Shown here piece after piece: positions 44,983-55,867 of a stretch of 64,000 nucleotides of DNA. Position 1 is the stretch's first letter; each line of letters starts with the position of its first letter. The notes under the pieces are model-generated. The model ran no database searches and was not told where the DNA came from. It was given only the letters and a program-made list of their open reading frames with translations. Source of the DNA: Ceratodon purpureus (lineage: Eukaryota > Streptophyta > Bryopsida > Pseudoditrichales > Ditrichaceae); assembly GCA_014871385.1 (NCBI GenBank), contig CM026426.1:55175375-55239374 (forward strand), written 5' to 3'. The translations under genes were made by a program, and so were the position numbers.

Positions 44983-45280
44983 GCAACTTCCTCATCGGAG
45001 AGCGCTACTAACCCTTCCTCCGAAAATTGGTAAGCAGGAATTTGTTCCAGCGCTCGCATTGATCTTGAAAAACGTGAAGGAATCAGAGCTAAGGGACTGC
45101 AAGATACCTCTACTGTTTATTGAAGACGACACGGCCGTTGACCGATGGGTGGAGATTGAGAAACAGTACATGAAGGGGAAGCTGCCAGATGCGCAAGGGA
45201 ATGTGCAGACGAACTATGACCTCAAGCGTAAGCCTTTTGTTGAGAATGACTTAAAACCGCTATACGGCCCGCGCTCAGAG

Positions 45281-46041
45281 CTCGGGGGTTGCACTTAGTG
45301 GAAGGAGTAGAACTATACGTGCGAACAAATATAGGGTGGCAAATAAACATTGGATCAAAAAATTATAATTCAATTTTATCTACTATAGGATATCTAGAAT
45401 GTCATTGAATGTCTTCAAACTACCATAGGGTGTTGAATAATAGGGCTAGATTTTAAAAAATTGGACATAAGATACCCGTCTTTATATTCAATTTTTGGGC
45501 CTGGGTCCTTGATTTGTACTAATTTGACATTCAGACGTGCAATAAATGAATTTTTTTAGTGGGATCAGAAACTTCATACCGAGCTTCATACCTTGCTCAC
45601 TTGAGGGCATTTACAGCCTGTTTTTGGTGGACTGGTTTAGGCCATCAGTTTGAATCTCAGATCGACAGTGGACATTGTAATGTACACCTGTGAATGCTTG
45701 TAATGTGCATATACTTTTGAATTATAGCTTTGAAGTGAGTTGGCATGTATTTATGTTGTGTTCCATGTTTGCAAAAAAATTAATGTGACTTTTAGGAATC
45801 AGAGTGCAAAAAAATACAATAGAAGAAAAAAATACAATACAATAAAACAAAAGTAACCATACGATTTATTGTGGCAATTTGAAATTCTAATTAATGAATG
45901 CCCCCATTTAAATGAGTCATAATTGAGAATTATATAATGATAGAGTATGGAATAATCATTTTCCAAAAAATAATACCCCCCTATAAAATACCCTTTGTTC
46001 GCACGTGTATTCTTATTTTTTAGAAGAGTGCACCCCCCGAG
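45281..46041. mobile_element. hAT-type MITE inside an exon
   Basis: 761-bp AT-rich insertion with terminal inverted repeats of about 48 bp. The left end starts CTCGGGGGTTGCACTTAG and the right end complement starts CTCGGGGGGTGCACTCTT. Both then carry ACGTGCGAACAAA. An exact 8-bp target duplication GCTCAGAG flanks it (45273-45280 and 46042-46049), typical of hAT elements. No coding capacity. The host reading frame on the left continues in frame on the right of the duplication, which fixes the insertion as later than the host gene. Confidence 0.88.
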
Positions 46042-47415
46042 GCTCAGAGGATATCCACTACCTTGCTGACCTTGTAGAGAGGAAAGAAATCTCTGTGAAG
46101 GGATCGAAGGCCACCAAAGGTGATAAAGTGGCGAGATTACCGTCCTTTCAAATAGCAGGGATTAGGGAACGACTGGTCAGGCTGATGAAGAACGAGTTGA
46201 TGAGCACCTATTGTGGTTGGGAGCTTCCAAGCCGTAAGAGCTCATACGTAATGTATCCTGCACATGAATGGGACGAGTTTGCCGATTCCAAGTCCATCAC
46301 TCGCGCGGAGCTGGAGAGCTGGCTCAATAAGGCGTATGCAACGGCTGCGAAGAAGAAGTGGTTGGACGAACCAAACAAGAACCTCAACAAGACGTCTGAT
46401 CTTGCGGACGTGCCTGACTTTGTTAAGGTGATGAGGGACGCACACATATTCACACAAGAGCAAGCAAATGGGGCATCGCACATCCAAAGGGGGTTCAAAA
46501 CAAAGTACAAGTGCATGGTTACGGAGAGGATTAGGCCCGACATTTCTGGCCTTCTAGGAAGTGAAGAAGTGTATCAATGGAGAGGAGGGGGAAAAATACA
46601 CATATTCATGTACTTCATGTTTGATGCGATTGCTGACATGCCAGTGAAAGCTCAGGTGCTGGCCGAGAACAGGCTGAATCGGATATTCGATCCTCTAGAA
46701 GGCCAGGAACGAAACAGTATGCAGGTCTTTGCACACTCAAGAACAGTTCTCTTCATAGATGCGGCAGGATTCCATGCCACACTTACGCACCTTGAAACGC
46801 GCACGAGGATAGTAAAGAGGAAGTTGTGGAACTGGCATGTGATCCACTACGTCCCTTCCCGCGAGGGCGGATTTCTTGAGGCAGAGGTGGGTTCTTTGTA
46901 TGTTGTGTACATGATTTTCTGCTTCGCTTATTCGGCAACGCAGTCAACAAAGGAATGCTTCGGGGATTTCTTTGCGGGGAAGAGGCCATTTGACGCAGTG
47001 TACCTGGCCAAGGACATTATGGAAACCATCTAGCAATGGAAACGACCTGGTCGACCAACGATTAAGTTGGCCGCGCTTTCTACTCTCTTTCAGCAGCATA
47101 TCAAAGATAACATGGTACTTGTAAATGTCAACGGTGGGGCTCACTTCACCCACCTTGGACTTGTAAGTACTCTGTCTGCATCCTTCAAATGCTGAAGTCA
47201 TACTGTTAATTTCTCTAAATGACTCGAACGCTTCCACTTTATTTCACATGTGTGCAAATAGGCTGTTTTTCGAGAGGCTTGTTATGCAGATGTCATCCAT
47301 TTATAATACTCGCGATATATGCATTTGTTCACTCACGTATATAGAAGCTATGTCAGGGGTCCTTTTTTGTTCTCAGCCTCAGTGTTTCCTGATATGTCTT
47401 CACGGATGCAAGACT

Positions 47416-47496
47416 TATCGGGGGATCCCTCGATGGACGGTTAACGTCTAGAATGACGGTATAGGGGTTCTCAAATCATCGAGGGATCCCCGGATA
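47416..47496. repeat. Intron 3 pair of GATC-centred palindromes
   Basis: Copies at 47416-47435 and 47477-47496, in the intron between 47163 and 47622. The second copy has lost its last bases. Confidence 0.75.
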
Positions 47497-48514
47497 AATC
47501 TTGCACTTCGCACCACATTTCCCCACACCTCTGAACCCTTACGCAATGAAAGTGAACTTGACATTTGGTTAGAGTGTGCTGTTCGCATTTCATACATGTT
47601 CTTATCGCCTGCATGTCTACAGGAAAACGAAGCCATGGTCCTGGAAGTTGTCTTCTCTGACGATGAGAAGGAACATGCTCAGAAGACGTCGAAGCAGATA
47701 TGGGACATACTTTACAAGGATACAGTTGACCCAGATGTCTTGGTAGTCAATGATGATGAAGATGATGACGATGATGATGAGGCAGCCGGTGGAGAGGGTA
47801 ATGATGAAGATGGAGTGGCTGATGATGAAGATGGCCGCGGACAAGCTCCGCTTAATGATTCCGAATCCAACTCTCAGGACGAGGAGACGGCTTGCACCTT
47901 GGTAGGTTTTGAACCGTAGGCAGGCCCTCGCACCTCTTTTTTGTTTGCTTAGCACTGCACCTCGGGTTAACTTCCAAGGCATTGTAGTATGCATGTAACG
48001 TATACTCGAACCTAATTTCTACTGTACTGCAGCTTTTCTTACCGCTAATGGTGTCCTGCGCTCATATTGCAGGGACTGCTGAACTCCGCGCGAGTTTACG
48101 GTGGTGCTGCGTCGAGGGATCACACCATTGACGATTCTCACGTGGGGGAGTCCTTGACGCCATGAAGCGATCTTGCCACCGTGTCGGGCAACATGAAGGA
48201 CGTAGCTCGGTGGCTGCTAGATATGAGAACATCACCGGTGGATCACCAGACTCAGACTATGGATCCTGAAGGTGGCGCAGGAGACGTGGGAGAGGGTGCT
48301 AAGGGGCTGGAGGACTTGGACTTTAATGTCGAGAACTTTGCTACGGTTTCGCGAAATATTGATTTTGCACTAGCACGAGAGGAGGTTGCGGGAGTTGTCA
48401 GGGATAGGGACGGGACGAACAGGGATGCTGCGGACGCGGAAGGGATTCCTCCTCTTGAAGAGCAGGAGACTGAGGGAGGAGTAGCTGATACTCAGCATGC
48501 ACCGAGCATCCCAC

Positions 48515-48534
48515 CATCGGGAGATATCCCGATG
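48515..48534. repeat. Exonic copy of the GATC-type palindrome
   Basis: CATCGGGAGATATCCCGATG, a perfect 20-bp palindrome with centre GATATC rather than GGATCC-like. It is the only copy within an inferred exon (frame reads PSGDIPMI). Confidence 0.7.
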
Positions 48535-49324
48535 ATAAAAGGCACAACACCTGATCCAAGCCATCACCCCCCCCCGTAACTGAGGAGTGCACTCCTCAGA
48601 GTTCGCAGTCCCTCGCTCCTACTGTGATCCCATCCAACCCCCCGCCTCCGAGTACATTTCCCGAGGAGACCCATCAGTCTCCCCCCGTGGCACCTGTCAT
48701 GAACGAAGATATTGTTGACGACACTCTGAAGGATTTAGACACGTTCAGCCCGGGGAAGAAGAGATGCGACGCGGAAGCCCTGGTGTGCAACGATGTGAAG
48801 GCATGTGACGATGTCAAAGACAAAGACACGGAAGAGGAGGAGAAAGACCTGGATTTATATGAAGGGCTCCCAGACAAGGCACTTACGGAGGTATTCACCG
48901 AGCGAGATCTAGTCATGGTGGAGAAATCTAAGGCCGGAGATCGTGATAGTCGCTCACTTGTGCTGCAGAAGGGATTGAAGCATTTGCAACAATGCCTTCT
49001 GCCGGACCTTCCGTTGGGAACAACATCGGCCCCCCCGGCCACACTAAGCAAGGATAAGACTGGGCCTAGCATTGGAACGGGAGTCAAGGGGAAGGGAAAA
49101 GACACCGGCGCTAAGAGAGAGGGTAAGAGAAAGCACTCTAGCAGGAATTCCTGCTAGTCTGGACGAACCGGTAAGGCAGCACATATCCCAGCGAGGGAAT
49201 TACACCCCACCCTCTCGCAGTGCTAAGTATATTGAAGTAGTTAGAGAGGCTCACGAGTTCGTTTACAAGGACTATAATGATACCATCGCATTTACTTATA
49301 ATTTTGAAAAAAAACCTTTACCAG

Positions 49325-50338
49325 ATGCCGACGTCTAAGACGGTGGGCATTTCATCGGAAGTCCAAGATCCGAATTCGGACGACAATGCGAAAGGTATCT
49401 AGTCGGACTTTAATTGTAGGACTGATAGTTTTCATGTTCTCAGATTGGACATGTGTAGATCGTGTAGTGTCTCCCGTAGATGCTTGAGGAATTTAGTGAA
49501 CATTTGTATCGAGGGATCTCCCGATGCTGAATTTTGATGAGACATATTTTCAGTGGACATCTATATCGAGGGATCTCCCGATGCTGAATGTTGATCAGAC
49601 CTGTTTACAGTGGACATCTGTATTGAGGGATCTCCCGATGCTGAATTCTGATGAGACCTTTTTTTGTTGCATTTTCCAGGGCCCCCTCTCCCATCCTCTG
49701 TTCCAGCAAAGGTGATCAGAAAGGTACCCGGTCGAAGGTATTCGGTTGTACTAGACTTAAACGGGGTTCTCATTCACCTTGGAAATTTTGTCAAGGGAAA
49801 AAAGCGCCCCATAATGATCAGACCTGGCTGCTAGGAATTCCTGAACTGGCTTTTTAATCACGCAATGGTAGCCTTTTGGACCAGCATCGCGGCTAAGAAT
49901 GTACCTTAAACTCTTCATATTGTTCTTCAAGGCACCTCCTTCAAGCTGCCAAATGTGCAGGTTCTTAGCCAGAACAATTGCATACGTTCGTCATACGTGG
50001 AGTCGTCAAAACCAGACAAGCCGTTCTTTCTAAAGGATCTCCGTGTCTACGCTAAGTTGCTGGGATTGGAGTCCGTTGAGGAAGTCCTACTAGTGGATGA
50101 TAGTCCATAGAAGAACCTTCTCAACGATCCTCATAAAGCTGTCCACCCCCCAACCTGGTCCGGGGATGATAATGATAGGTTTACTACGATGATACTGAAA
50201 CCGTGGCTGGAGGGTCTATTCAAATCAGGCGAAGTTGTCACAGAATATGTGAAACGGGCCCCGCTTCCGTTTGGTCAGTTACCCATCGACCGGTCGTCAG
50301 ACTTGGTAGTGAAGATATTGAGGGGCGTTGTGGTTTAG
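49325..50338 (+). pseudogene. FCP1-like HAD domain protein, copy 1, interrupted
   Basis: Exon 1 49325-49394 (MPTSKTVGISSEVQD, donor GTATCT). Exon 2 49680-50338 after TTTTCCAG, joined in phase 1. Exon 2 begins with a basic linker and then YSVVLDLNGVLIH, the HAD motif I in the DLNG form seen in many plant FCP1/SCP-like proteins (second Asp replaced by Asn). MVAFWTSIAAKN is motif II and EEVLLVDDSP is the Asp-Asp motif. The C-terminal part (DRFTTMILKPWLEGLF) is typical of the domain end. FCP1/SCP family members dephosphorylate Ser-phosphate, notably on the RNA polymerase II CTD; this copy has a few stops and is probably inactive. It starts directly after the end of the ParB-like gene and may be its 3' partner. 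Confidence 0.65.
49507..49640. repeat. Three GATC-centred palindromes at 57-bp spacing
   Basis: Copies at 49507, 49564 and 49621, each followed by CTGAATTYTGATSAGACC-like sequence, so this is a 57-bp tandem unit of three. It lies in the intron between 49395 and 49679. Confidence 0.8.
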
Positions 50339-50615
50339 TACAAATGACTTTGGATTTTGGAACACTCATTTTATTCAGAGTTCTTCATTGTCAACACATA
50401 CATTCTCTCACATGACCATGTAATGAAGCTGTAGCTCCCTCATCTTTGATAGCGAAATGAAACTAACCAAGTTCCTTAAAATTTGCATTTGTCTTCCTGA
50501 ATGCAATGGAGTTTTGGAACTTTGAATTTGTTTTGTTTTAAAATCACTTTGCTGTGGTAATACTCTTTCAAGACATGGTCTGACCACCTCTGTGTGCCAT
50601 GGCGTTGGGAGGCAC

Positions 50616-50685
50616 CATCGAGATATCCCCCGATGAACTATGTTAGCAAATACATCATTTACAAACATCGGAAGATCCCCCGATG
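50616..50685. repeat. Two GATC-centred palindromes upstream of HAD copy 2
   Basis: Copies at 50616-50635 and 50666-50685, in the non-coding gap between the two HAD units. Three weaker relatives (CGGAAGATCTCCTGATC type) follow at about 51592, 51685 and 51780. Confidence 0.75.
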
Positions 50686-50732
50686 TTTAGTCTCTGTAGA
50701 AATGTCCTGATATTTGTATTTCAACTGTGCAG

Positions 50733-51236
50733 AAGGCGATAGTTCTCTCGGTTAATGGCGTCCTGTGCTTTGAGGATTATAAGGGATTCGGCCCGCCGTT
50801 GCTGGACTTAGGGAATGTCATTTGCCGTCCTGGGATTCGACCGTTCTTTCGAAAGCTTCTTGAAGATTTCCATGTCGGAATATGGTCATGTATGCCCCCA
50901 TCCCGCTTAGACCTTGTCTTAGCGCATCTGCTTCCACTGAAGCTTAGATCGCAGTTAATTTTGGTGTATGGTCAGGACAAGTGTGTTCGACAGAAGCCTT
51001 ATCCATTCTTCCAGAAGTTCCTGCAACGACTTCGTATGGATAAAAAAACTCGCAGGTTTTGCAAACCGGGTAAAGTTCTCATGGTAGATGACTGTGAATG
51101 GAAGAATGTAATGAATGGAAATCATTCCTGCTATTTCCCGACTCCTTGGAAGGGTGAAATGCACCTACCTAATCCGCGAAACGTCATACCAGACGTCGGC
51201 ACAGCCTTACTTCTATTCATTATAGATTTGGTTTAG
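50733..51236 (+). CDS. FCP1-like HAD domain, copy 2, motif I changed
   Basis: Open exon of 167 codons after a good acceptor (TTTCAACTGTGCAG), ending at TAG 51236. Motif I reads AIVLSVNGVLCF, so both catalytic Asp positions are replaced (Ser and Asn). Motif II is HVGIWSCMPPSRLD and the Asp-Asp motif is VLMVDDCEWKN, both kept. RPGIRPFFRKLLEDF and KPYPFFQKFL match usual FCP1-like segments. This predicts a catalytically dead but possibly folded phosphatase-like domain, or a relic. No first exon was found. It may be a tandem duplicate of the gene at 49325. Two GATC-type palindromes (50616, 50666) lie just upstream. Confidence 0.6.
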   Translation, partial: KAIVLSVNGVLCFEDYKGFGPPLLDLGNVICRPGIRPFFRKLLEDFHVGIWSCMPPSRLDLVLAHLLPLKLRSQLILVYGQDKCVRQKPYPFFQKFLQRLRMDKKTRRFCKPGKVLMVDDCEWKNVMNGNHSCYFPTPWKGEMHLPNPRNVIPDVGTALLLFIIDLV

Positions 51237-53810
51237 TATGACTCCGTTACTGAGTTCCTGCAGAAAACTCCCATGGATGGGGAATTATGTAGGAGATCAC
51301 TTAGGCAATGGTACACCACTAGAGTAGAACAATAGACAGTACATACAGTGAGTTGCTTACAATCCCGTGTCCCTATGTACCACAATGTATTAGTGGTAAT
51401 AATATGGCACCGTTCATTCGAATTACTTTCATGACAATACCTCATATTTATGTAACCCGTTTTTTGTAATGTGAATGACTATTTCACCATCATCGGTCTA
51501 TGTGTATTATTTGTAATGTTATATTACTTAGTTTGTCCATACCATTTCACTCGTGCAATTGTGAGATGGCTGTTGTTCTTCCGGAAGACACCTATAACGG
51601 GAAATCTCCTGATCCATGGTTTTGCAAAACACACATTATTCATTACATTACTTTGTCCATACATCTGTTCTTCCAAAACACCACTATATCGGAAGATCTC
51701 CTGATCCATGGACTTGCAAATCATACAATGTTCTATACATTACTTAGTCCACACATTTCCCCCGACTTGGAACAACACTATATCGGAAGATCTCCTGATC
51801 CAATCATTCAAATAATACACTGTTCATAACAGTGGGGCATGGTTTTACTAAGCCCCTTTCATTTGCCTTTGCTTTTTCTGGACGATCCATAGTCCATAAT
51901 TCAATGAATAGTCCAGAAATAGGTAAATATGGCATATAGGATTACAAGGCATATGTGGAAGAATCCAATTAGGTGCTCATTAACCTACGTACCCAAGTCG
52001 TGAATTTCGAGTTAAAATTGACCGTTGCGCACGAGCAAGTGGACGCCTTGGAGAAGGTGCGGAACTTAACGATCGAACGCACACACTGGGTGGAGCAGCA
52101 GGACTTGGGCTACATTGCCCACTGTAAGACCCTAAATGAGGCTCCAGCACCAATTCTGGAAATCTTGGCCTTAGTCTAGAATCTTAGTCCAGTACCAATT
52201 CTAAAAAAACATGGGCCTTCATGAATTCGGTCAGATTTGGGGCCCTTTTCAACAGTTGACTCAAAGATATTGTAATGGGGCTATCCAATATCTTTCTTCC
52301 TACCAAGGTGCGTAATGTTTCTTGTGATGGTCCTTTGTACTAGTCCCCCTTGCTATTTCCAGTTCTTGCTGTACTATCTTTGTATTGTAATTGAGAGTGT
52401 CAGAGTCTGAAAATCCTGCCCACTCATTATCCAGTAACTTGCCTTCTCCTCATTCCTTTTCTGTTGTTTTCAGGGTATTATTGACCTTCTCTGCTTCACC
52501 CTTCTTGTGCTCCTCTCAAAGTTGAATTTCCTATAAGGCCTCCTACATAGAATTTTGTATCCTTTCTTCCTCTTGCCAATCCTCCTTTGTTTTGGCTTTC
52601 CTTGGTTCAGGTTCCTATGACTCATCTTGGATAGGTAGGAGTCCTGCCTTTTGGCGCCAAGCTTTGGTCATAGTAGCTCTGGCCATAGATTGGTGCCTCT
52701 TCAACTTCTCCTTTAGTTCGTGAGAAACCCTACCGACCGCATTGCTGATCCACTCATCCACTGACCTCGATGTCCACAAATGAAGCTCAATAAATCTCTT
52801 ATAAAACTTTATCTCAGCTACCGCTACAGCCTCCCCTATCTCTTGCTGCAAACATGCACTGTATGAATGAAATAAAATAGCAATCTCCAAGATGCAAACA
52901 ATGTATCAAACATAATTGGTTTGACTTGTAAATCTAGCAATTTATATTTGATGTAGAACTGAGTTCACGCCTTCTAAAATCAGAGGGTGCTTTGAGGCCT
53001 TCCTTGCTTGACTTTAGCGCGGTCAAGTGTGGCCTTAGAGACAATACTTTAAAAATAAGAGAAGGGTTGTGACGCAATGTTCTGAATTTTGTAAAGTCTA
53101 TGAACGAGGTTTGTTTCAACATGGGATTTTTTATTCCTCCTAATGCACAATTTACAAATATTTAATTAGTATAATGATTCTACCACCAAAAAAGAGGAAT
53201 GTATATAAAATTATAAAGACACTCACCAATTTACTTCATGAAGAACTGTGATAACGGATCCCACATCCCCTTGTGATCATGCCAAAGCCATGTTGTAGTT
53301 TGATGTTCTTCTTGTGCCACTTACGACTCCATTTCTCCACAATTACATCTGATACATCGGTTGTAAAGCCCAAATTGTCCTCGAATTCCACGTAAATGAA
53401 TCCATTGCCTTCCATGTATCCGCACTTGATAAAGTGCGATGCCAATTGTTAGAGGTCATTCTTGAGAGAAGGTCTTACAACTGGCACGGAGGTTATTCTT
53501 GCATAACAATATGCTTAATCTACCCTTAGCTGAAGATTGCCACTTCACACTCTCAAGCCTTGCCATGGTGTTGACACATGCGTTGCCAACTAGATTGTGT
53601 AGTTGCAGCTATACTTCTGTCTGCGTAACCTCCACTACAATTGAATCTGCAAGGATCGACAAACACACAATCAATCCAAATGATATGCTCGCTACGGCTT
53701 GCCATGCTCTCCCTTCTATGCCAACCGCGAGGCGTACACTAGCTAACAGTCTGAACAGAACTAGTCAGAAGTGCAAAAATAATAAGATGGCTTAATAGTA
53801 AGATCATAGC
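51237..53810. other. Mostly non-coding, with decayed coiled-coil and exon-like fragments
   Basis: Plus strand 51973-52179 carries a helix-forming fragment (LKLTVAHEQVDALEKVRN). On the minus strand 52890-52615 has SVDEWISNAVGRVSHELKEK, and 53445-53236 has EKWSRKWHKKNIKLQHGFG followed by a donor-like GTGAGT near 53225. The two minus-strand parts could be pieces of one old gene, but no consistent frame links them. I do not recognise a family. Confidence 0.3.
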
Positions 53811-54310
53811 TAGGGGCACTGTCAGCAGCAACCTATTCTCCGGGCTCCCATTCAGTAACTGAAATTGTGCATAGACTAACCTCTCAGATCATAGCCGTAG
53901 GCATAGTCGGCACCAACTCACCCTCCAGGCTCCCTTTTAGTCAATCAAATTTGTGCACCAACCAACTTCTAAGATCATAGCCAAGGGCATAGTCGGCACT
54001 GGCCAACCCTTTCGGCTCCCTTTCAATCACTGAATAATGTGCACAAACCAACCTTTAAGATTATTCCGGGGGCATGCCGGCAAGGACCTACCAATGGGCT
54101 CTCTTTCAATCAATTACATTTGTGCTCTAACCAATCTGAAAGATCATGGCCGGGGGCATGGTCCGCATCAATCTACCTCTCGAGCACTCTTTTGATAATT
54201 GATATTGTGCGCAAAATAACATTTGAGAACATGGCCGGGGGCCGTTCAACACCGTAGTACCCTTGGTAGTCACAAAAACTTAGTATGGACAGATGACAAC
54301 AACAATGAAT
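53811..54310 (+). repeat. Minisatellite, ~85-bp unit, five to six copies
   Basis: Units start at AGATCATAG-like words at 53811, 53886, 53972, 54058, 54141 and 54226. Each has GGGGGCATAGTCGGCACC, then GGCTCCCTTTCAATCA and TTGTGCACAAACCAACC. A lone relative is at about 54468-54545. Copies differ by 15-30 percent, so the array is old. Confidence 0.8.
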
Positions 54311-54794
54311 GGGAGCTTCGTCGGCACCTACCTATCCACGGAACTCCTTCTCAATTGGAACAAAAACTTTACCTCAAACCTAGACATCAACCGATCATGA
54401 CGGCAATCGGCATCGAACTACCCCACAAAATTGTTCAATTGCAATCATATGGCATTAACATCACACACACAGCATGGCTAGGGGCTCGGTCAGCACCACC
54501 TTCCCCTTGGGCTCCCTTCCATAATCAACAAAAACTGCGCACCATGGGCCGCGCATTGCCAAGGAAGCTTGAGATTTCTCCTAAGTAGGTTTTGTGAGCT
54601 TATCAACCTAGAATTTGGTGCTCTCCTTGGCCGCCCTTTGCAACTGCTCCATTGACGCCACGCCTAACTCCTCGGGAACATTGAGCTCCATGCCTTTTGA
54701 CACAACCTTCAAGAGCTCCTTCTCAGAATCCGTTACCCTCGGCTACTGCATCTGCAGGGTACTCTATCCTCCCTAAGAAGAGAAAAAAGAAGAG

Positions 54795-54837
<43 letters not shown>
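54795..54837 (+). repeat. A homopolymer (43 bases)
   Basis: Uninterrupted A-run after a short GAAAAAAGAAGAG stretch. It could be the tail of a retroposed sequence lying to its left, but I see no duplicated target site. Confidence 0.7.
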
Positions 54838-54841
<4 letters not shown>

Positions 54842-55867
54842 GATTCAATGCGAAGAGAGTATGCAAAACCCTTGCCTTATTATTGGGTGTGGGATGGTTA
54901 CAAATTGAATAGAGACTTCAAGGCGTCTTAGGAGCGGAAAGCAATGAAGGGTCAAAGGAGAATGAGTGCGATAAAAACAAGAAGGCACGCGGGAGGATGA
55001 TGGATGAGTAATAAGAAGGCACATGGGAGGACAGCGGGCCTAAAATACACTAGATGTAGTCCAAGAGTCAAGCTACGTGTAAAGAATAATATGATGGAAT
55101 TCATAGATAAGACTAAAGTATTTGACAATGCGGCGTGATTTGGCAACTTAGCCCAAAATTTTTATTTGGGAACAAAGCAAGCTATTGCATCTATTGGAAT
55201 GAATGTGCAATTTTCACATCATTTGAAGTTCACCTTTCTAAGCCCATCATCCATGTACAAAGACTGATTCTCTCATTTACTATAGTACAAATGATAATTG
55301 TTTACCTTCGAGTCATTCGTGTCGCTTGTATCAGATACCACACATCCACCTGCTTTCTTGCGTCCCTCGTATTGTTTTGTTGCTGCTTGAGGGTCTCTTA
55401 TGTCAGTTTCCACCTGCTCCGCTTAGGGATATTCTAACTCTCAAGTGATCCCATTCTTTTCGAATCGCTTAGTTTGTTTCTTTTTTTTTGGCCATTCTAA
55501 TCCTTGCTAAAGCCTTTTGCAAACTAAATGCGTGCCTCGCTTCTTTTTCTTCTTTGTTGACATTTGCATGTCACTCAACCGCCAACTACCTACTACTCAT
55601 ACTGAAGTCTATACAACAATTTAACTATACAAACCAAGGTGCAAAAAGAGAGAAGTTCACAAATGACTCAACGCTTATATACCTTACATTGGAAATCCTA
55701 ATAGAACCAACGTCAAATCTGTCATTCTCAAGTATAAATGATCAATCACCAATTTTGATAATGCAAAAGTTGGTTAATACTAATCTAACTAGATCATTTG
55801 ATAAGTAGAATCCGCAGCAGGATTTAGAGAAGACATCTATGGTCTAAATTACTCACCAAACAAGTTT
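54838..55867. other. AT-rich spacer
   Basis: No credible gene, repeat or RNA. Open frames here are short and hydrophobic by composition. Confidence 0.4.

Larger units (their letters stand above)
42419..49157 (+). pseudogene. Five-exon gene with ParB-like motif, decayed
   Basis: Exons by splice sites and phase: 42419-42471 (MAGNSSRGPGTARIWEDP), 43502-44814, 45038-47162 (interrupted by a MITE), 47623-47901 and 48073 to about 49157. All joins are phase-consistent. Exon 2 has a basic patch (TRGTKRKSS), then YRWGHERLKDE and FYIIGGQHTVQCYRDL, a GGxH-type loop like the ParB/sulfiredoxin fold. Exon 3 has long conserved-looking helical parts (YLADLVERKEI, GASHIQRGFKTKYKCMV, NRIFDPLEGQERN, WNWHVIHYVP) and ends VNVNGGAHFTHLGL. 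The layout resembles phage proteins with a ParB-like domain before a methyltransferase domain, but I see no DPPY-type motif. Exon 4 is acidic (VLVVNDDEDDDDDDE) and exon 5 is Pro/Asp/Glu-rich. A handful of stops and frame changes interrupt it, one at a C-run near 48570. Role unknown, probably element-encoded. Confidence 0.55.

Noticed and set aside
45300-46010. Shorter MITE with TA duplication and ends at ACGTGCGAACAAA
   Set aside because: The inverted match extends outwards to CTCGGGGG, and an exact 8-bp duplication flanks the longer unit.
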